From: Halopseudomonas pelagia CL-AP6
Lineage (GTDB): Bacteria > Pseudomonadota > Gammaproteobacteria > Pseudomonadales > Pseudomonadaceae
Direction: 5' to 3'
Length of the DNA stretch: 50,058 bases
NCBI RefSeq assembly: GCF_000410875.1
Contig: NZ_AROI01000045.1
Span: 1-50,058, forward strand
Part shown: positions 1 through 10,287 of the stretch, one piece after another
Layout: every line of letters starts with the position of its first letter
Numbering within the stretch: the stretch's first letter is position 1
Program-made: the position numbers and the translations under genes
The notes under the pieces: generated by a model
What the model saw: only the letters and a program-made list of their open reading frames with translations
Database searches by the model: none
Told to the model about the DNA's origin: nothing

Positions 1-268
1 CCCCGCCGATGGCGAAACCGGCCAATGGGTTAAGGAATAGCAGACCGACCAGGGTGCCGAATAGACTACCTGAAGCTAAGCCTGAGGAGGCCCCCATCGC
101 CTTCAAGTTGATGCTCTGCTTGAGGTTGACCTTGCCATTCTCATCACGTACCACCACTACTGCATCTTCCAGGTCAATCAGGTATTCCTGTTTCAGGCTG
201 ACCAGTTTTTGCAGTACTTGATCTGCGGTGTCGGGTTTTTCAAAGCCAACTACTACTAAATCTGCCAT
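1..268 (-). CDS. DUF1269 family membrane protein (partial)
   Basis: Only the N-terminal ~89 residues are in the window; the gene runs off the left edge. The start MADLVVVGFEK follows an upstream purine-rich stretch. The visible part has a beta-alpha fold-like N-terminus, an acidic stretch with VVVVRDENGK, then a glycine/serine-rich segment leading into a hydrophobic GTLVGLLFLNP helix. This order (soluble N-domain, then glycine-rich membrane segment) is that of DUF1269 proteins, whose biochemical role is not established. It reads in the same direction as the efflux operon but is separated from pagL by about 120 bases containing a hairpin, so it is probably an independent unit. Confidence 0.8.
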   Translation of the reverse strand, partial: MADLVVVGFEKPDTADQVLQKLVSLKQEYLIDLEDAVVVVRDENGKVNLKQSINLKAMGASSGLASGSLFGTLVGLLFLNPLAGFAIGG

Positions 269-308
269 AACGATCTCGCTTCTTCATAAGTTGATTTTTC
301 TTAAATGC

Positions 309-330
309 CCAGGCTGTCAATGCAGCCTGG
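309..330 (-). terminator. Hairpin downstream of pagL
   Basis: An 8-bp perfect inverted repeat, CCAGGCTG and CAGCCTGG, with a 6-base loop lies just after the pagL stop codon in its direction of transcription. The T-tract that should follow on the minus strand is weak and interrupted, so this may be an imperfect terminator for the efflux/pagL operon. Confidence 0.45.
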
Positions 331-390
331 CTCGGGCTATGTCATCAGGTATCGCCCATCATTAATGCAGGGTTTCCCGTTCATGTTTGC

Positions 391-933
391 TCAAAATGCC
401 TGGCTGTAGAACAGCGCATAGCTTTCGATGCCGTCGTTTGGCTGTTTTATTCCGGCGTTGGAGTAGTGGATGGCGCGCACGCCGAGGCGGCTGCCACTCG
501 GCAGCACTACGCCAGCGCCCAGGCGATCCTCGAAGTGGAAGGCCGAGCCCATGTCACGCTCGCCCACATCGGTCGAGGAGAACAGGGATACACCGATACC
601 GAACTCGACAAAGGGACGCACACGGTTGCCATTGAACTGGTAAACCAGCACTGGGCTGAACGACAGGGAGTGCGCGCCCGAGGCCTCGCTGCCCTCCCAG
701 TAGGTGTAAGCGGTGTCCCAGTAGCCAGTAAGGTAGCCCCGGTCGCTTTGCCACCATTGCTTATCCCAGTCGTGGGACAGGCCGGCGCGCCAGGTCATTT
801 CACCCTGGCTGGTAACACCGACGGAGGCGGAAATGTGATTGTCGCTGTCATCGGCATGTACCGGAGCCACGACCAGGGCAGTACTCGCCAGTGCTGCCAG
901 GGTCAGGGCGGTCAGTTTATTGTGCTTGCTCAT
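391..933 (-). CDS. pagL: PagL-type lipid A 3-O-deacylase
   Basis: This 180-residue protein has an N-terminal signal peptide (cleavage probably after VHA, residue 27) and alternating aromatic beta strands ending in F, as expected for an 8-stranded outer-membrane barrel. PagL removes the 3-O-linked acyl chain of lipid A. The family catalytic residues are present with the known spacing: H156-x-S158 and E170 (the mature Pseudomonas enzyme uses His126, Ser128, Glu140, the same intervals). The ATG overlaps the ttgI stop codon as TGATG and has a strong AAGGAGA ribosome site, so it is translationally coupled to the efflux operon. The direct link of a lipid A deacylase to a solvent pump is unusual and suggests a shared envelope response (inference). 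Confidence 0.9.
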   Translation of the reverse strand: MSKHNKLTALTLAALASTALVVAPVHADDSDNHISASVGVTSQGEMTWRAGLSHDWDKQWWQSDRGYLTGYWDTAYTYWEGSEASGAHSLSFSPVLVYQFNGNRVRPFVEFGIGVSLFSSTDVGERDMGSAFHFEDRLGAGVVLPSGSRLGVRAIHYSNAGIKQPNDGIESYALFYSQAF

Positions 934-2375
934 CAGGTCTCCTTGTTGGTTGTCTGTGGTGCCGGGGCCTCCGCGGACTGCCAGCCGCCGCCCAGGGCGC
1001 GATACAGGGCCACTTCGTTGGTCAGCTGCTGCAGACGGTAGGCGAGTTGCTGTTGCTGTGAGGCGAACAGCTCCCGCTGGGCATCGAGCACCACGAGGTA
1101 GTTGTCGACGCCCTCGTCATAACGTTGCTGGGCCAGCTCGTAATACTCGCTGGTGGTCACCACCAGATCGTTCTGCGCCTGCAGCTGTTCATCAAAGGTG
1201 CCTCGTGCGGCCAGTCCGTCACTCACTTCACGGAAGGCGGTCTGAATGCTCTGTTCATACTGGGCAACATTGATATCCCGCTGGATCTCGCTGTACTCCA
1301 GATTGGCCCTGAGCCGGCCCGCAGTGAAGATGGGAATATTGATCTGCGGAATAAAGCTCCAGGTGCCGGAGCCGCCGTCGAACAGGCCATCCAGGTCAGC
1401 GCTGGCGGTACCGGCGGAGGCGGTCAGGCTGATGCTGGGAAAGAACGCAGCGCGGGCTGCGCCGATATCGGCGTTGGCGGCGCGCAGCTGATGTTCAGCG
1501 GCGCGGATGTCCGGCCGTTGCTGCATTACATCCGCCGGCAGGCCTGCGGGCAGGTCGGCCAGCAACGGCGCATCCAGCTCGGTGCCGAGCAGCAACTCCG
1601 ACGGGATGCGGGTGCCCATCAGCAACTGCAGGGCGTTGTGGTCTTCGGCCAGTTGGCGCGTATACAGCGCCAGTTGTACCCGGGCCTGTTCCACCAGACT
1701 GCGGGCCTGACGTACATCCAGTGCCGAGGCAATGCCACCGGCATGGCTGGCTTCGACCATCTCCAGGCTCTCGCGGTAGCTGTCCAGCGTGGCCTGGGTC
1801 AGCTCCAGCAGGGCGTGGTCGGTATTCCACGCCAGCCAGGCATTGGCCACGTCGCTGACCAGCGCAATCTGCACGCTGCGTTGGGCCTCTTCGGTAGCCA
1901 GATAACGTTCCAGAGCGGCGCCTTGAAGGCTGCGTATCCGCCCGAAGAAGTCCAGTTCCCAGGCACTGGTGCCGAGGCCGACGCCGTACTGGCTGTTGAT
2001 GCCGGACTCGCCAGTGGGAGACAGGTCACTGGGTAGCCGTTGCCGGTTGCCGCTGCCATCCACGCCGATGCTGGGCAGCAGTTCGGAGCGCTGGATGCGA
2101 TACAGTGCCCGGTAGGCCTCGACATTCAACGCGGCCTGGCGCAGGTCGCGGTTGTTTTCCAGCGCCAGGTCGATCAGTTGCTGCAACTGCGGGTTCTGGA
2201 AGAACGCTCGCCGATCCAGCGGCAGCGCACCAGCTGCGGTGGGCTCCGCTCCGGCATAGGCTGCGCCTTGCGGCCAGGCATCGGCTACCGGCGAGGCCGG
2301 TTGCTGGTACTCAGGGATCAGACTGCAGCCGGACAAACCGAGGGCGACAGCCAGAGTCAGATAGCGGATTTTCAT
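933..2375 (-). CDS. ttgI: RND efflux outer-membrane channel (OprM/TtgI family)
   Basis: This 480-residue lipoprotein has a signal peptide with lipobox LSGC17, followed by two long repeated coiled-coil regions typical of the TolC/OprM/NodT family. The length matches the family. It forms the trimeric exit duct that joins the periplasmic adaptor to the outside. The start codon overlaps the end of the pump gene by 4 bases (ATGA). The divergent IclR and TetR regulators upstream of the operon point to the TtgGHI branch of Pseudomonas solvent pumps rather than MexAB-OprM, although the channel sequence alone would not separate these. Confidence 0.93.
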   Translation of the reverse strand: MKIRYLTLAVALGLSGCSLIPEYQQPASPVADAWPQGAAYAGAEPTAAGALPLDRRAFFQNPQLQQLIDLALENNRDLRQAALNVEAYRALYRIQRSELLPSIGVDGSGNRQRLPSDLSPTGESGINSQYGVGLGTSAWELDFFGRIRSLQGAALERYLATEEAQRSVQIALVSDVANAWLAWNTDHALLELTQATLDSYRESLEMVEASHAGGIASALDVRQARSLVEQARVQLALYTRQLAEDHNALQLLMGTRIPSELLLGTELDAPLLADLPAGLPADVMQQRPDIRAAEHQLRAANADIGAARAAFFPSISLTASAGTASADLDGLFDGGSGTWSFIPQINIPIFTAGRLRANLEYSEIQRDINVAQYEQSIQTAFREVSDGLAARGTFDEQLQAQNDLVVTTSEYYELAQQRYDEGVDNYLVVLDAQRELFASQQQQLAYRLQQLTNEVALYRALGGGWQSAEAPAPQTTNKET

Positions 2376-5300
2376 GCGTTGTCTCCTGCTGCGCGCTCTT
2401 CTTCTGCGTTGGCATCTTCCACAGCAGCTTTGCCTTTCTTGCCTTCAAACAACTTGACCACCAGCACGAAGAACAGCGGTACGAAGAACACCACCAGCAC
2501 CGTGGCGGTGATCATCCCGCCGACCACGCCAGTGGCGATCGAATGCTGACTGCCCTGGCCGGCACCGGAGGCCAATGCCATGGGCAATACCCCGCAAGTG
2601 AAGGCCAGTGAGGTCATCAGGATCGGACGCAGGCGCAGCCGAGAGGCTTCGATCGCGGCCTGAATCAAGCTGCGGCCCTGGTTTTCATACAAGTCCTTGG
2701 CGAACTCGACAATCAGGATGGCGTTCTTTGCGGTCAGGCCGATGGTGGTCATCAGGCCGATCTGGAAGTACACATCGGAGGTCAGGTCACGCATCAATGT
2801 GGCCGATACCGCGCCAATGATGCCCAGCGGCACGACCAGAATCACCGCGACCGGGACCGACCAGCTTTCATACAGCGCGGCCAGACACAGGAACACGATC
2901 AGCACGGTCAGCGCGTAGAGCATAGGTGCCTGGCCGCCGGTCTGGATTTCCTCATAGGACAGGCCGGTATAGGCAAGGCCGATACTCGGTGGCAGTTCCT
3001 GCATGATCCGCTCGATGGCCAGCATGGCATCGCCGGTGCTGTAGCCAGGTGCCGGTTGGCCGAGGATTTCCACCGAGGAAATGCCGTTGTAGCGTTCCAT
3101 CTTCGGCGAGCCGTAGGTCCACTGGCCGGTGGCGAAGGAAGCAAACGGGATCATCTCGCCTTGTTGGTTACGCACGTACCATTTGTCGAAGTCCTCGGGG
3201 GCCAGGCGCGAGTCCATATTGCCTTGCAGATAGACCCGTTTTACCCGGCCCTGGTCGTTGAAGTCGTTGACGTACATCGACCCCCAGGCGGCGGACATGG
3301 TTTCGTTGATTGCGGCGATGCTCAGTGAGTGAGCGCGGGCCTTCTCGCGGTCGATATTGACGCGGAACTGCGGCTCGTCATCCTTGCCGTTGGGGCGTAC
3401 TGCCATCAGCACCGGGTCCTGGTTGGCCAGCATCAGGAATTGATCCCGGGCGGCCATCAGTTGGTTGTGCCCCAGGCCACTGTTGTCCTGCAAAAAGAAG
3501 TTGAAGCCCATGGCGTTACCCATTTCCAGGATCGCCGGTGGTGGGAAGACCAATACCTGACCGTCCTTGATCTGGGCGAATCGTTCCTGGGTACGTTGGG
3601 TGAGGCTGAAGACGTCCTGACCGGGTTCGCTGCGTTCTGACCAATCCTTGAGCATAATGAAGCCGGCCCCGGAGTTCTGACCACGTCCGGCGAAGTTGAA
3701 GCCATTGACGGTCATTGCTGAATTGACGATATCAGCCTCTTCCTCCAGCAGATAGTCGCGCACTTCGGTCAACACTGCTTCGGTACGTTCGGCAGAGGTG
3801 TTGGCCGGCATGCGTACTTCCACCATCAGCAGGCTCTGGTCCTCGTCAGGCAGGAAGGCACCGGGTATCTGGGTGTATAGCCAGCCGGTGCCGCCGACGA
3901 TCAGCAGAAACACCAGTAGGTAGCGACCGCGCCGATGCAGCATGCCGCCGACACCGCGCTCGAAGCGCTGGGTGCCCCGATCGAAGATACGGTTGAACCA
4001 GCCAAAGAAGCCTTTCTTCTCCTGATGCGCGCCGGGCTTGGGTGCTTTGAGGAAGGTGGCGCACAACGCTGGGGTGAAGATCAGCGCCGTCAGCACCGAC
4101 AGACTCATGGCGATCACGATGGTGGCGGCAAACTGGCGATAGATGATGCCGGCGGAACCGCCAAAGAACGCCATCGGAATGAACACCGCCGACAGCACCA
4201 TGCCGATACCGACCAGCGCCCCCTTGATCTGGTGCATGGATTTGCGCGTCGCTTCCAGCGGCGATAGCCCTTCCTCATGCATCAGGCGTTCAACGTTTTC
4301 CACCACCACGATGGCGTCATCCACTAGCAAACCGATGGCCAGTACCATGGCGTACATGGTCAGCACGTTGATATTCAGGCCGAACAGCGGCAGCAGGGCG
4401 AAGGTGCCGAGCAAGACCACCGGCACGGCCAGGGTCGGAATCAATGTGGCGCGGAAACTCTGCAGGAACAGGTACATCACCAGGAACACCAGCACGATGG
4501 CCTCGATGATGGTATGTACCACCGAGCTGATCGATGCCTCCACTACGGGTGTGGTGTCGTAGGGGTAGACGATCTTCACGCCATCGGGCAGAAAGGCTTC
4601 CTGCTGGTCCAGCACGGTGCGGACGTTGTCGACCGTTTCCAGCAGGTTGCCGCCGGGCGCCAGGCGTACGGCGAGGCCGGCCGTGGGCAGACCATTGTAG
4701 CTGGCAGAGATGGAGTAGTTATCAGAGCCCAGACCGACCTCGGCTACATCCTTGACGCGGACCTGGGAGCCATCCTGGTTGACCTTGATGAGAATCTCGC
4801 GGAACTCGTCAGCCGTGCTCAGGCGGGTACTGCCGATCACCGTGGCATTGAGCTGTACGTTGGAATGCGCGGGCAGGCCCCCGAGCTGGCCAGAAGAAAC
4901 CTGCACGTTCTGTTCACGGATGGCCTGGGCCACATCGCCTGGCGTCAATTGATAACTGTTGAGCTTGGTCGGGTCCAGCCAGATGCGCATGGCATTCTGC
5001 GAGCCGAGCAGCATGAAGTCACCGACGCCTTCGATACGCGAGATCGGGTCCTGCAAGTTCGAGGCGATGTAGTTGCCCAGGTCGAAGTTATCCATGCGCC
5101 CGCTCTCATCAATCAGACTGATGATCTGCATGAAGTTGACCTGATACTTGACCACCCGGATGCCCTGACGCTGAACCTCCTCGGGTAGTTTAGGAGTGGC
5201 CAGTTGCAGCTTGTTCTGCACCTGCACCTGGGCAATGTCCGAGTCGGTGCCCTGTTCGAAGGTCACGATGATCTCGGCGCTGCCGTCGGAGTTGCTGCTG

Positions 5301-5539
5301 GAGGACATATAGCGGAAGCCATCCAGACCACTGAGCTGCTGCTCAATGACCTGCACCACGGTGTCCTGCACGGTTTCCGCTGAGGCGCCGGGGTAGGTGA
5401 CGCTGATACTTACCGCCGGAGCGGCGATATTGGGGTACTGGCTGATCGGCAAGGTTTTCAACGACAGGGCACCGGCGATCATCAATACGATGGCCAAGAC
5501 CCAGGCGAAGATCGGCCGGTCAATGAAAAAATGGGGCAT
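2372..5539 (-). CDS. ttgH: RND (HAE1) efflux pump inner-membrane transporter
   Basis: The protein is 1055 residues from the start [15 protein letters not shown], preceded by a GAGGAA ribosome site; a longer reading frame extends upstream to 5635 but has no family similarity there and would overlap ttgG. It is a proton-driven AcrB/MexB-type trimer. Visible hallmarks include the N-terminal amphipathic FFIDRP motif, the [15 protein letters not shown] segment of TM4 with the paired aspartates of the proton relay, and the second-half [15 protein letters not shown] segment of TM10 with its lysine. The C-terminus ends in a charged tail. It acts with the adaptor (5550-6710) and channel (933-2375), and the gene spacing of 10 bases and a 4-base overlap supports one transcript. 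Confidence 0.95.
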   Translation of the reverse strand: MPHFFIDRPIFAWVLAIVLMIAGALSLKTLPISQYPNIAAPAVSISVTYPGASAETVQDTVVQVIEQQLSGLDGFRYMSSSSNSDGSAEIIVTFEQGTDSDIAQVQVQNKLQLATPKLPEEVQRQGIRVVKYQVNFMQIISLIDESGRMDNFDLGNYIASNLQDPISRIEGVGDFMLLGSQNAMRIWLDPTKLNSYQLTPGDVAQAIREQNVQVSSGQLGGLPAHSNVQLNATVIGSTRLSTADEFREILIKVNQDGSQVRVKDVAEVGLGSDNYSISASYNGLPTAGLAVRLAPGGNLLETVDNVRTVLDQQEAFLPDGVKIVYPYDTTPVVEASISSVVHTIIEAIVLVFLVMYLFLQSFRATLIPTLAVPVVLLGTFALLPLFGLNINVLTMYAMVLAIGLLVDDAIVVVENVERLMHEEGLSPLEATRKSMHQIKGALVGIGMVLSAVFIPMAFFGGSAGIIYRQFAATIVIAMSLSVLTALIFTPALCATFLKAPKPGAHQEKKGFFGWFNRIFDRGTQRFERGVGGMLHRRGRYLLVFLLIVGGTGWLYTQIPGAFLPDEDQSLLMVEVRMPANTSAERTEAVLTEVRDYLLEEEADIVNSAMTVNGFNFAGRGQNSGAGFIMLKDWSERSEPGQDVFSLTQRTQERFAQIKDGQVLVFPPPAILEMGNAMGFNFFLQDNSGLGHNQLMAARDQFLMLANQDPVLMAVRPNGKDDEPQFRVNIDREKARAHSLSIAAINETMSAAWGSMYVNDFNDQGRVKRVYLQGNMDSRLAPEDFDKWYVRNQQGEMIPFASFATGQWTYGSPKMERYNGISSVEILGQPAPGYSTGDAMLAIERIMQELPPSIGLAYTGLSYEEIQTGGQAPMLYALTVLIVFLCLAALYESWSVPVAVILVVPLGIIGAVSATLMRDLTSDVYFQIGLMTTIGLTAKNAILIVEFAKDLYENQGRSLIQAAIEASRLRLRPILMTSLAFTCGVLPMALASGAGQGSQHSIATGVVGGMITATVLVVFFVPLFFVLVVKLFEGKKGKAAVEDANAEEERAAGDNA

Positions 5540-5549
5540 GGGTTCTTCC

Positions 5550-6710
5550 TCAGTTGGCTTCGGCGATGACCGGCAGGCCAAACTCGGCAACCAGATTGAC
5601 ATTGCCGGCCGCAACCGGAGCGACTTCGACACCATTGCGCACCAACTGCAGGCCCTCGGTGATCACCCGCTCGCCATCACTGATGCCGTCGCCGATCAAC
5701 CAGGCATTACCGACGGTGCGCAGGGTTTCCAGCTCACGCTGCTCGACAGTATTGTCGGGCTTGACCACCCAGGCGTTGGCCACACCGCGGGTATCGCGGA
5801 ATACCGCCTGTTGCGGCACCAGAATGGCATTTTCCCGTATCCCTTCTTGTAGCTGGGCGCGCACGAACATGCCTGGCAACAGCTTGCGATCCGGGTTGGG
5901 AAACTCGGCACGCAATGTCACTGAACCGGTGCCCGGGTCCACCATGACCTCGGAGAATTTCAGCACACCGGGCAGGGGGTAGACGCTGCCGTCATCCAGT
6001 CTCAGGCTGACACTGGCCTGGTTTTCACCGCTGGATTGCAGGCGCCCGGACTCCAGTGCGCGCTGCAGTTCCAACAGGCTGGTGATGGGCTGACTGACGT
6101 CGACATGGATGGGGTCCAGCTGGGTCACGGTCGCCAGTTCCTGGGCCTGGCCGTTGGTTACCAGAGCACCTTCAGTGACCGCCGAGCGGCCGACCTGGCC
6201 GGAGATCGGTGACAACACCTTGGTGTATTGCACATCAATACGTGCCACTTCCACGGCAGTACGGGCCTGTTGCCAGCCGGCCATGGCGTCATCGTATTGC
6301 TGTTGGCTGACCGCATTGGTGCTGAGCAGGCGCTTGTAGCGCTGGGCCAGATTCTTTGCGGTCTTCAGGTCGGCTTCGGCACGTGCCAACTGCGCTTCAT
6401 AGGTACGTGGATCAATCTGATACAGCTGTTGCCCCTTTTCCACCTCGGTGCCTTCGGTAAACAACCGCTCCTGCAGGATGCCGGTGACCTGTGGGCGGAC
6501 TTCGGCGACGCGGTAGGCGCTGGTACGTCCGGGCAGGTCGGTGGTCAGTGTCAGTGCCTTGGCCTCAACGGTATATACCCCGACTTCCGGGGCGCGCTGG
6601 GCCTGTGACTGTCCGTCTGTCGGCTGGCCGCAGCCAGCCAGAAACAGCGTCAGCGCTGCCAAAGGGGATACCTTTGCAACGCACAATAATCGTGAGTACT
6701 TCACCGGCAT
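5550..6710 (-). CDS. ttgG: RND efflux periplasmic adaptor (MexA/TtgG family)
   Basis: The 386-residue lipoprotein has a signal peptide ending in LAGC27. The domain order is typical of membrane-fusion proteins: split lipoyl halves around [16 protein letters not shown] and [12 protein letters not shown], an alpha-hairpin between them (about residues 95-160), then beta-barrel and membrane-proximal domains. It bridges pump and channel in the periplasm. It is the first gene of the operon. Its start is 214 bases from the divergent ttgV-type regulator and is preceded by a GGAGA ribosome site. Confidence 0.93.
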   Translation of the reverse strand: MPVKYSRLLCVAKVSPLAALTLFLAGCGQPTDGQSQAQRAPEVGVYTVEAKALTLTTDLPGRTSAYRVAEVRPQVTGILQERLFTEGTEVEKGQQLYQIDPRTYEAQLARAEADLKTAKNLAQRYKRLLSTNAVSQQQYDDAMAGWQQARTAVEVARIDVQYTKVLSPISGQVGRSAVTEGALVTNGQAQELATVTQLDPIHVDVSQPITSLLELQRALESGRLQSSGENQASVSLRLDDGSVYPLPGVLKFSEVMVDPGTGSVTLRAEFPNPDRKLLPGMFVRAQLQEGIRENAILVPQQAVFRDTRGVANAWVVKPDNTVEQRELETLRTVGNAWLIGDGISDGERVITEGLQLVRNGVEVAPVAAGNVNLVAEFGLPVIAEAN

Positions 6711-6924
6711 TTCTCCATTCGATATAGGCGGTATGTGTTATAATTCGGTACAGTGTATCGGTATATGCTTTTTTGTGTAAGGCTTTTTTGCAAATCGATG
6801 TGTCTGCAAGCGGATTTGGTCGTAGCCAAAACACCAGAGCTCCGGTATATCAAGGGGAGCAGCGCGGTGTGCCAATCCAGACATGGTGGTTGGGTAAAAT
6901 CGCCGCATTTATGGAGAAACAAAA
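6711..6924. promoter_or_regulatory. Divergent control region between ttgGHI and ttgVW
   Basis: This 214-base region must hold the promoters of both the pump operon (leftward) and the regulator pair (rightward). It contains three copies of CGGTA(T/C), at 6729, 6746 and 6759, spaced 17 and 13 bases apart in the AT-rich part close to ttgG. On the minus strand TTACAC and TACACT are separated by 17 bases (in 6753-6780) and could be the -35 and -10 of the pump promoter, overlapping one of the repeats. By analogy with TtgV of P. putida, an IclR-type repressor would bind here; the exact operator is not proven from sequence. Confidence 0.6.
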
Positions 6925-7725
6925 TTGAGTCAACAACATGAAGCGGACCACACCAGGAAGGGAGGTATCCAGGTTATTGCCCGGGCGGCGCAGATCATGC
7001 GTGCCCTGGGCCAGGCCCCGCAGGGCCTGAGCCTGGCAGCTATCGCCCAGCAAGTGGATCTGCCGCGGTCCACGGTGCAGCGCATCATCAATGCGCTGGC
7101 GGAGGAAAGGCTGGTGGAACATGCTGGTCCGGGAGGGGGGGTGCGGCTTGGGCCGGCCCTGGGGCAACTGATCCATCAGACCCAGACGGACATCATTTCC
7201 CTGACCCGCTCCTATCTGCAGTGCCTGTCCGAGCAGTTACAGGAGTCGGTGTGCCTGAGTTCATTGTCCGGCGACAAGGTCTACATCATCGATCGTATTG
7301 TTGCCGAGCGGGAGTTGCGGGTGGTATTCCCCATCGGCATCGATGCGCCGGCCTATGCCACGTCCGCCGGCAAGGTGCTGCTCGCCGAAATGCCCGAAGC
7401 CAGTGTCCGCAGTCTGCTATCCGGGCCATTGCCGGCGTTGACCGCAAAAACGCTCAATCTGTCCCAGTTGCTCGAGCAACTGAAGCGTGTTCATATTGAT
7501 AAGGTGAGCAGTGATATGGACGAGTGTGTCGACGGGGTCGGTTCCTGTGCGGTTGCACTGGATACCTACCTGGGGTTGTTTGCCTTGGCGGTGGTGGCAC
7601 CGACTGCGCGGATTCAACCCAAGACTGAGGTCATTCGTGAGGCGTTGCTGAATTGTAAGCAGGAAATTGAGCGCGCTATCGGCCTCGTGCTGGTAAATAA
7701 CTCGAGTAACAATAAGCATGGCTAG
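6925..7725 (+). CDS. ttgV: IclR-family repressor, TtgV type
   Basis: The 266-residue protein has an N-terminal winged helix (about residues 15-80; [13 protein letters not shown] is the recognition helix) and a C-terminal IclR effector domain with the characteristic [11 protein letters not shown] segment. From memory it closely resembles TtgV, the effector-sensing repressor of ttgGHI in P. putida, including [10 protein letters not shown] and [12 protein letters not shown]. The start is TTG, 8 bases after a GGAG ribosome site; the ATG at 6911 is out of frame. The gene overlaps the next regulator by 8 bases. Expected function: repression of the divergent pump operon, relieved by aromatic solvents or drugs. 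Confidence 0.88.
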   Translation: MSQQHEADHTRKGGIQVIARAAQIMRALGQAPQGLSLAAIAQQVDLPRSTVQRIINALAEERLVEHAGPGGGVRLGPALGQLIHQTQTDIISLTRSYLQCLSEQLQESVCLSSLSGDKVYIIDRIVAERELRVVFPIGIDAPAYATSAGKVLLAEMPEASVRSLLSGPLPALTAKTLNLSQLLEQLKRVHIDKVSSDMDECVDGVGSCAVALDTYLGLFALAVVAPTARIQPKTEVIREALLNCKQEIERAIGLVLVNNSSNNKHG

Positions 7726-8350
7726 GAGAAGCAGTGAAGACGCAGCGCGCACGCGGCTGGAGATCATCAGTGCCGCAGCCAAGGTCTTCTGCCGTGAAGG
7801 TATCACTGGTGCCACGCTGGAGGAGATAGCACTGGAAGCCGGAATCACCCGAGGTGCGATTTACTGGCACTTCAAGGGCAAGCAGGGTCTGCTGCAAGCC
7901 CTGCTGAATGAGCATCCACTACCTTTAGAACGACCCATGCCGCCGGGAATCAGTTTTGCACCCGGCTGGGAGCGGCTGGGGCAGGCATTGGAAGAAACCA
8001 TGAGCGACGATATAGCGCGCCGTCTATCCAGGATCATGTTGCATAAAAGTGAGCGGGTAGCCGGTGATGACCCTGTGGAATCGCGTTTGCAACGGATCCG
8101 CAGCAGCTTTATTGAGCAGCTACGTACACTGCTGATCAACGCCATGGCCAACGATGAGCTGGCTGACAGTCTCGATATCGATCTCATCGGTGATGTATTC
8201 CAGAGCTGCATTTCCGGATTGCTGTTTGACGTTCTGCGAGAGGGCGAATCGAACCAACAGAAGATACCCGCCATGCTCGATACATTGCGCCACTTGCTGT
8301 TTAACCCGCCGGCACATTGGCTGCGTCCGGAGGCGAATGGATGCACTTGA
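7718..8350 (+). CDS. ttgW: TetR-family regulator, TtgW type
   Basis: The protein is 210 residues, a normal TetR length. The N-terminal helix-turn-helix (about residues 10-57) contains the family signature [29 protein letters not shown], described here by its ends only: start GATLEE, end WHFKGK. The C-terminal part is a helical ligand domain of the TtgR/AcrR/TtgW kind. Its start lies inside the ttgV-type gene (8-base overlap), so the two are co-translated, as in the ttgVW operon. In P. putida TtgW is reported to contribute little to control; here the gene is intact. Confidence 0.85.
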   Translation: MARRSSEDAARTRLEIISAAAKVFCREGITGATLEEIALEAGITRGAIYWHFKGKQGLLQALLNEHPLPLERPMPPGISFAPGWERLGQALEETMSDDIARRLSRIMLHKSERVAGDDPVESRLQRIRSSFIEQLRTLLINAMANDELADSLDIDLIGDVFQSCISGLLFDVLREGESNQQKIPAMLDTLRHLLFNPPAHWLRPEANGCT

Positions 8351-8410
8351 TTGTAAGCAAACAGATGTTTCTGGTCCGACAATTACTCCCTCCGCTCGGT
8401 TTGCTTTTCT

Positions 8411-9295
8411 TTACCTGACCGCTTCGGGTGACTCATAAGGTGGAAGCTGGAGCGCTGACTCAACGGGCTTGGCCGGTTTCTTCAGTGTAGGTTCTTGGCT
8501 TAGGCGCTCGGCCATGAAGTTAATGAATGCGCTGAGCTTCGGAAGTAGATGTCGGGTCGGCGGGTAAAGCACCCAGGCTTCACCGCAGTAGCTGGTGTCG
8601 AGGTAGTATCTGCACGACCTGCCCCTGTTGTAATGCATGCCTGGCGGTGAAGTATGGAAGGCTGCCAATGCCAAGGTGATGCAGAACAGCATCCAATCCG
8701 GCACCAGTGTGGTTGATCGCATAGCGACTAGGCACGTTGACGCTCACGTTCTTGCTGCCCTGATGAAACTTCCAGCGTGAATCTCCTGGTACTTCGCCCA
8801 AATGAATGCAGTTGTGCGCCTTCAAATCGTGCGGGTGCTCTGGCGTGCCATTCTTCGCCAGATACTCGGGAGTCGCGCACACCATGTGATCAATGTTGAT
8901 TAGCCGCCGCCCCATTAAACCTGGGGACGGACGGTCTGTGATGCGAATCACCAAATCCACCTGATCGTCGATCAAATCCACGTAACGGTCGTTCAGTTGC
9001 AGTTGGACATCGACTTTGGGATAGCAGGCCAGGAATTCCGCAATATGTGGGTGGATGACAAATCTGCCGACAGCCTTGGGGACGCTCACGCGCACGCGAC
9101 CCTGTGGCTCGGGACTGAACCGCGCAGATACCATCATGACAGCCTGCGCGGCGCTCACCATGTCGACGCATCGTTCATAGACCTCATGGCCGCTCTCACT
9201 CAATCGTAGCTTTCGGGTTGTTCGTTGCAACAGCCGCGTGCCCAACGCTTTCTCCAACCGTGCCACAGATCGACTGGTGGCCGAGGGGGGGGTGC
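8411..9295 (-). pseudogene. LysR-family regulator, truncated and frameshifted
   Basis: The reading frame gives a LysR protein from the end of the recognition helix (SRSVARLEKALGTRLLQ) through the effector domain. It has two defects. First, the N-terminal ~35 residues of the DNA-binding domain are missing: similarity stops at about 9295, next to a run of eight G (9285-9292). Second, a one-base frameshift near 8583 moves the C-terminus (from GEAWVLYPPTRHLLP) to another frame that ends at 8411. Without its first helices it cannot bind DNA normally. The junction adjoins a fragment of an exporter gene on the other strand. Confidence 0.85.
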
Positions 9296-9309
9296 ACCTG
9301 GATGCACGA

Positions 9310-9726
9310 TGGTTCTCTCGTTCGACTCTGGCAGTTCCTGCGTTCGTTGTTGTCGGCTCGCTGCTTGGCGCGATGGTTGCTTCATGGATAACGGGCGAAA
9401 GCCTTAAAACGTCCTTTGCCCTTTCCAGCGGCTTTGGATGGTTCACGCTTTCCAGCGTGCTTATTGGCGACACCCTGGGACAAACCTACGGCACGATGGC
9501 CCTGATGACGGATTTGTTCCGAGAGTTGCTGGCCATCGTGCTCCTCTACGCCATTGGGCGACATGACCCCCAGGTCAGCATAGGCAGTGCAGGTGCGACG
9601 GCACTGGATTCCACATTGCCGATCATTAAGCAGGCGTGCTCACCTGATGCGGTTCCGATGGCGTTAGTGAGTGGCTTTCTTCTGACCATTTTGGCACCGG
9701 TTTTCATTACCTTCTTTCTTACTTGA
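9310..9726 (+). pseudogene. LysO-type lysine exporter, C-terminal fragment
   Basis: About 138 codons encode a hydrophobic protein with motifs of the LysO (YbjE, DUF340) family: ALSSGFGWFTLSS, RELLAIVL and a GATALDSTLPII segment. Only the C-terminal third or so of the family is present. The open frame continues upstream to 9238, but those residues are the antisense of the LysR gene and have no family similarity. The breakpoint, at about 9295-9315, is shared with the truncated LysR gene, so a deletion probably fused a divergently arranged LysR/lysO pair. Confidence 0.8.
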
Positions 9727-9759
9727 ATTTGAAGCGGCGAACGCGAACGACTTCAGAGT

Positions 9760-9950
9760 ATGCACGACAACTGGACGCTGGTGCCGTACCGTGGCAAGAC
9801 TGCGGCCGACACGCCGCGCTACAAGGTGATCGGTAATTCTATGGCGGTGCCGTGCTTGGCTGGGTCATCGCCTGGCACAGTGCATTCACAAGGCAGAGTC
9901 ACCCGCTTTGGATTGATGCACAGAGCGGAAAACTCCAATCGATTAGCCTC
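9760..9950 (+). pseudogene. DNA cytosine-5 methyltransferase, C-terminal remnant
   Basis: The start of this segment encodes RYKVIGNSMAVP, which is the C-terminal conserved motif of phage/ICE-type DNA C5-methyltransferases. Just after it a one-base frameshift (near 9860) moves the continuation (WVIAWHSAF) into the next frame. Only the tail of the enzyme is left; catalytic motifs (PCQ, ENV) are absent. A good terminator follows at 9977. Confidence 0.7.
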
Positions 9951-9976
9951 TGAGCCGAATCCATTTCACCATTTCG

Positions 9977-10001
9977 CCTCCGCCATGCCGGGGGATTTTT
10001 T
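9977..10001 (+). terminator. Rho-independent terminator
   Basis: CCTCCG and CGGGGG form a 6-bp stem with one G-T pair and a 6-base loop, followed by A and six T. It lies after the methyltransferase remnant and probably belonged to it. Confidence 0.7.
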
Positions 10002-10085
10002 ATGCGCGCGATAAATCCGGTTCAACCGGATGCTCATTTCCAACTGACGCCGCCTGGGGCCTGGGCAAAGCTGCCGGTATGTGTT

Positions 10086-10201
10086 GCTGACGTTGTCAGC
10101 GCCATGCCAGCAGCAGGGGTCTTTCGGCTGCGCAGGGACTCATCCCTCTGAGACTCACCAGTCCGCCACGCATCAGTCTGCGGATGAACGCCGACCAGGC
10201 G
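10086..10201 (+). ncRNA. Structured leader, radC-RNA-like, copy 1
   Basis: Stem 1 is GCTGAC-GTT-GTCAGC (10086-10100). Stem 2 is GCAGC/GCTGC with a 12-base loop (10110-10131). Later come CGCA/TGCG (10169-10182) and CGCC/GGCG (10189-10201). The same succession of stems, with different bases, occurs at 11679, 13598 and 38492. It lies upstream of the ATG at 10288 and so is probably transcribed as its 5' leader. Confidence 0.6.
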
Positions 10202-10287
10202 TCGATGCAGCTTTCTTCAACACTGGCGGGATTTGCCATCCCCACAGGGGCTGGCCCGTCTCGCAACCCATCATCAAGGAGCATGTC

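Noticed and set aside
387..2611. Long plus-strand ORFs opposite pagL, ttgI and ttgH
   Set aside because: They are antisense frames of high-GC genes with no family similarity and no ribosome sites.
5540..5635. 32-residue N-terminal extension of the RND pump
   Set aside because: It overlaps ttgG, lacks family similarity, and the MPHFF start has a good ribosome site.
9760..10014. 84-residue ORF taken as a whole small protein
   Set aside because: Only the first ~35 residues match a known family (methyltransferase tail), and the continuation of that family is in the next frame, so it is a frameshifted remnant.
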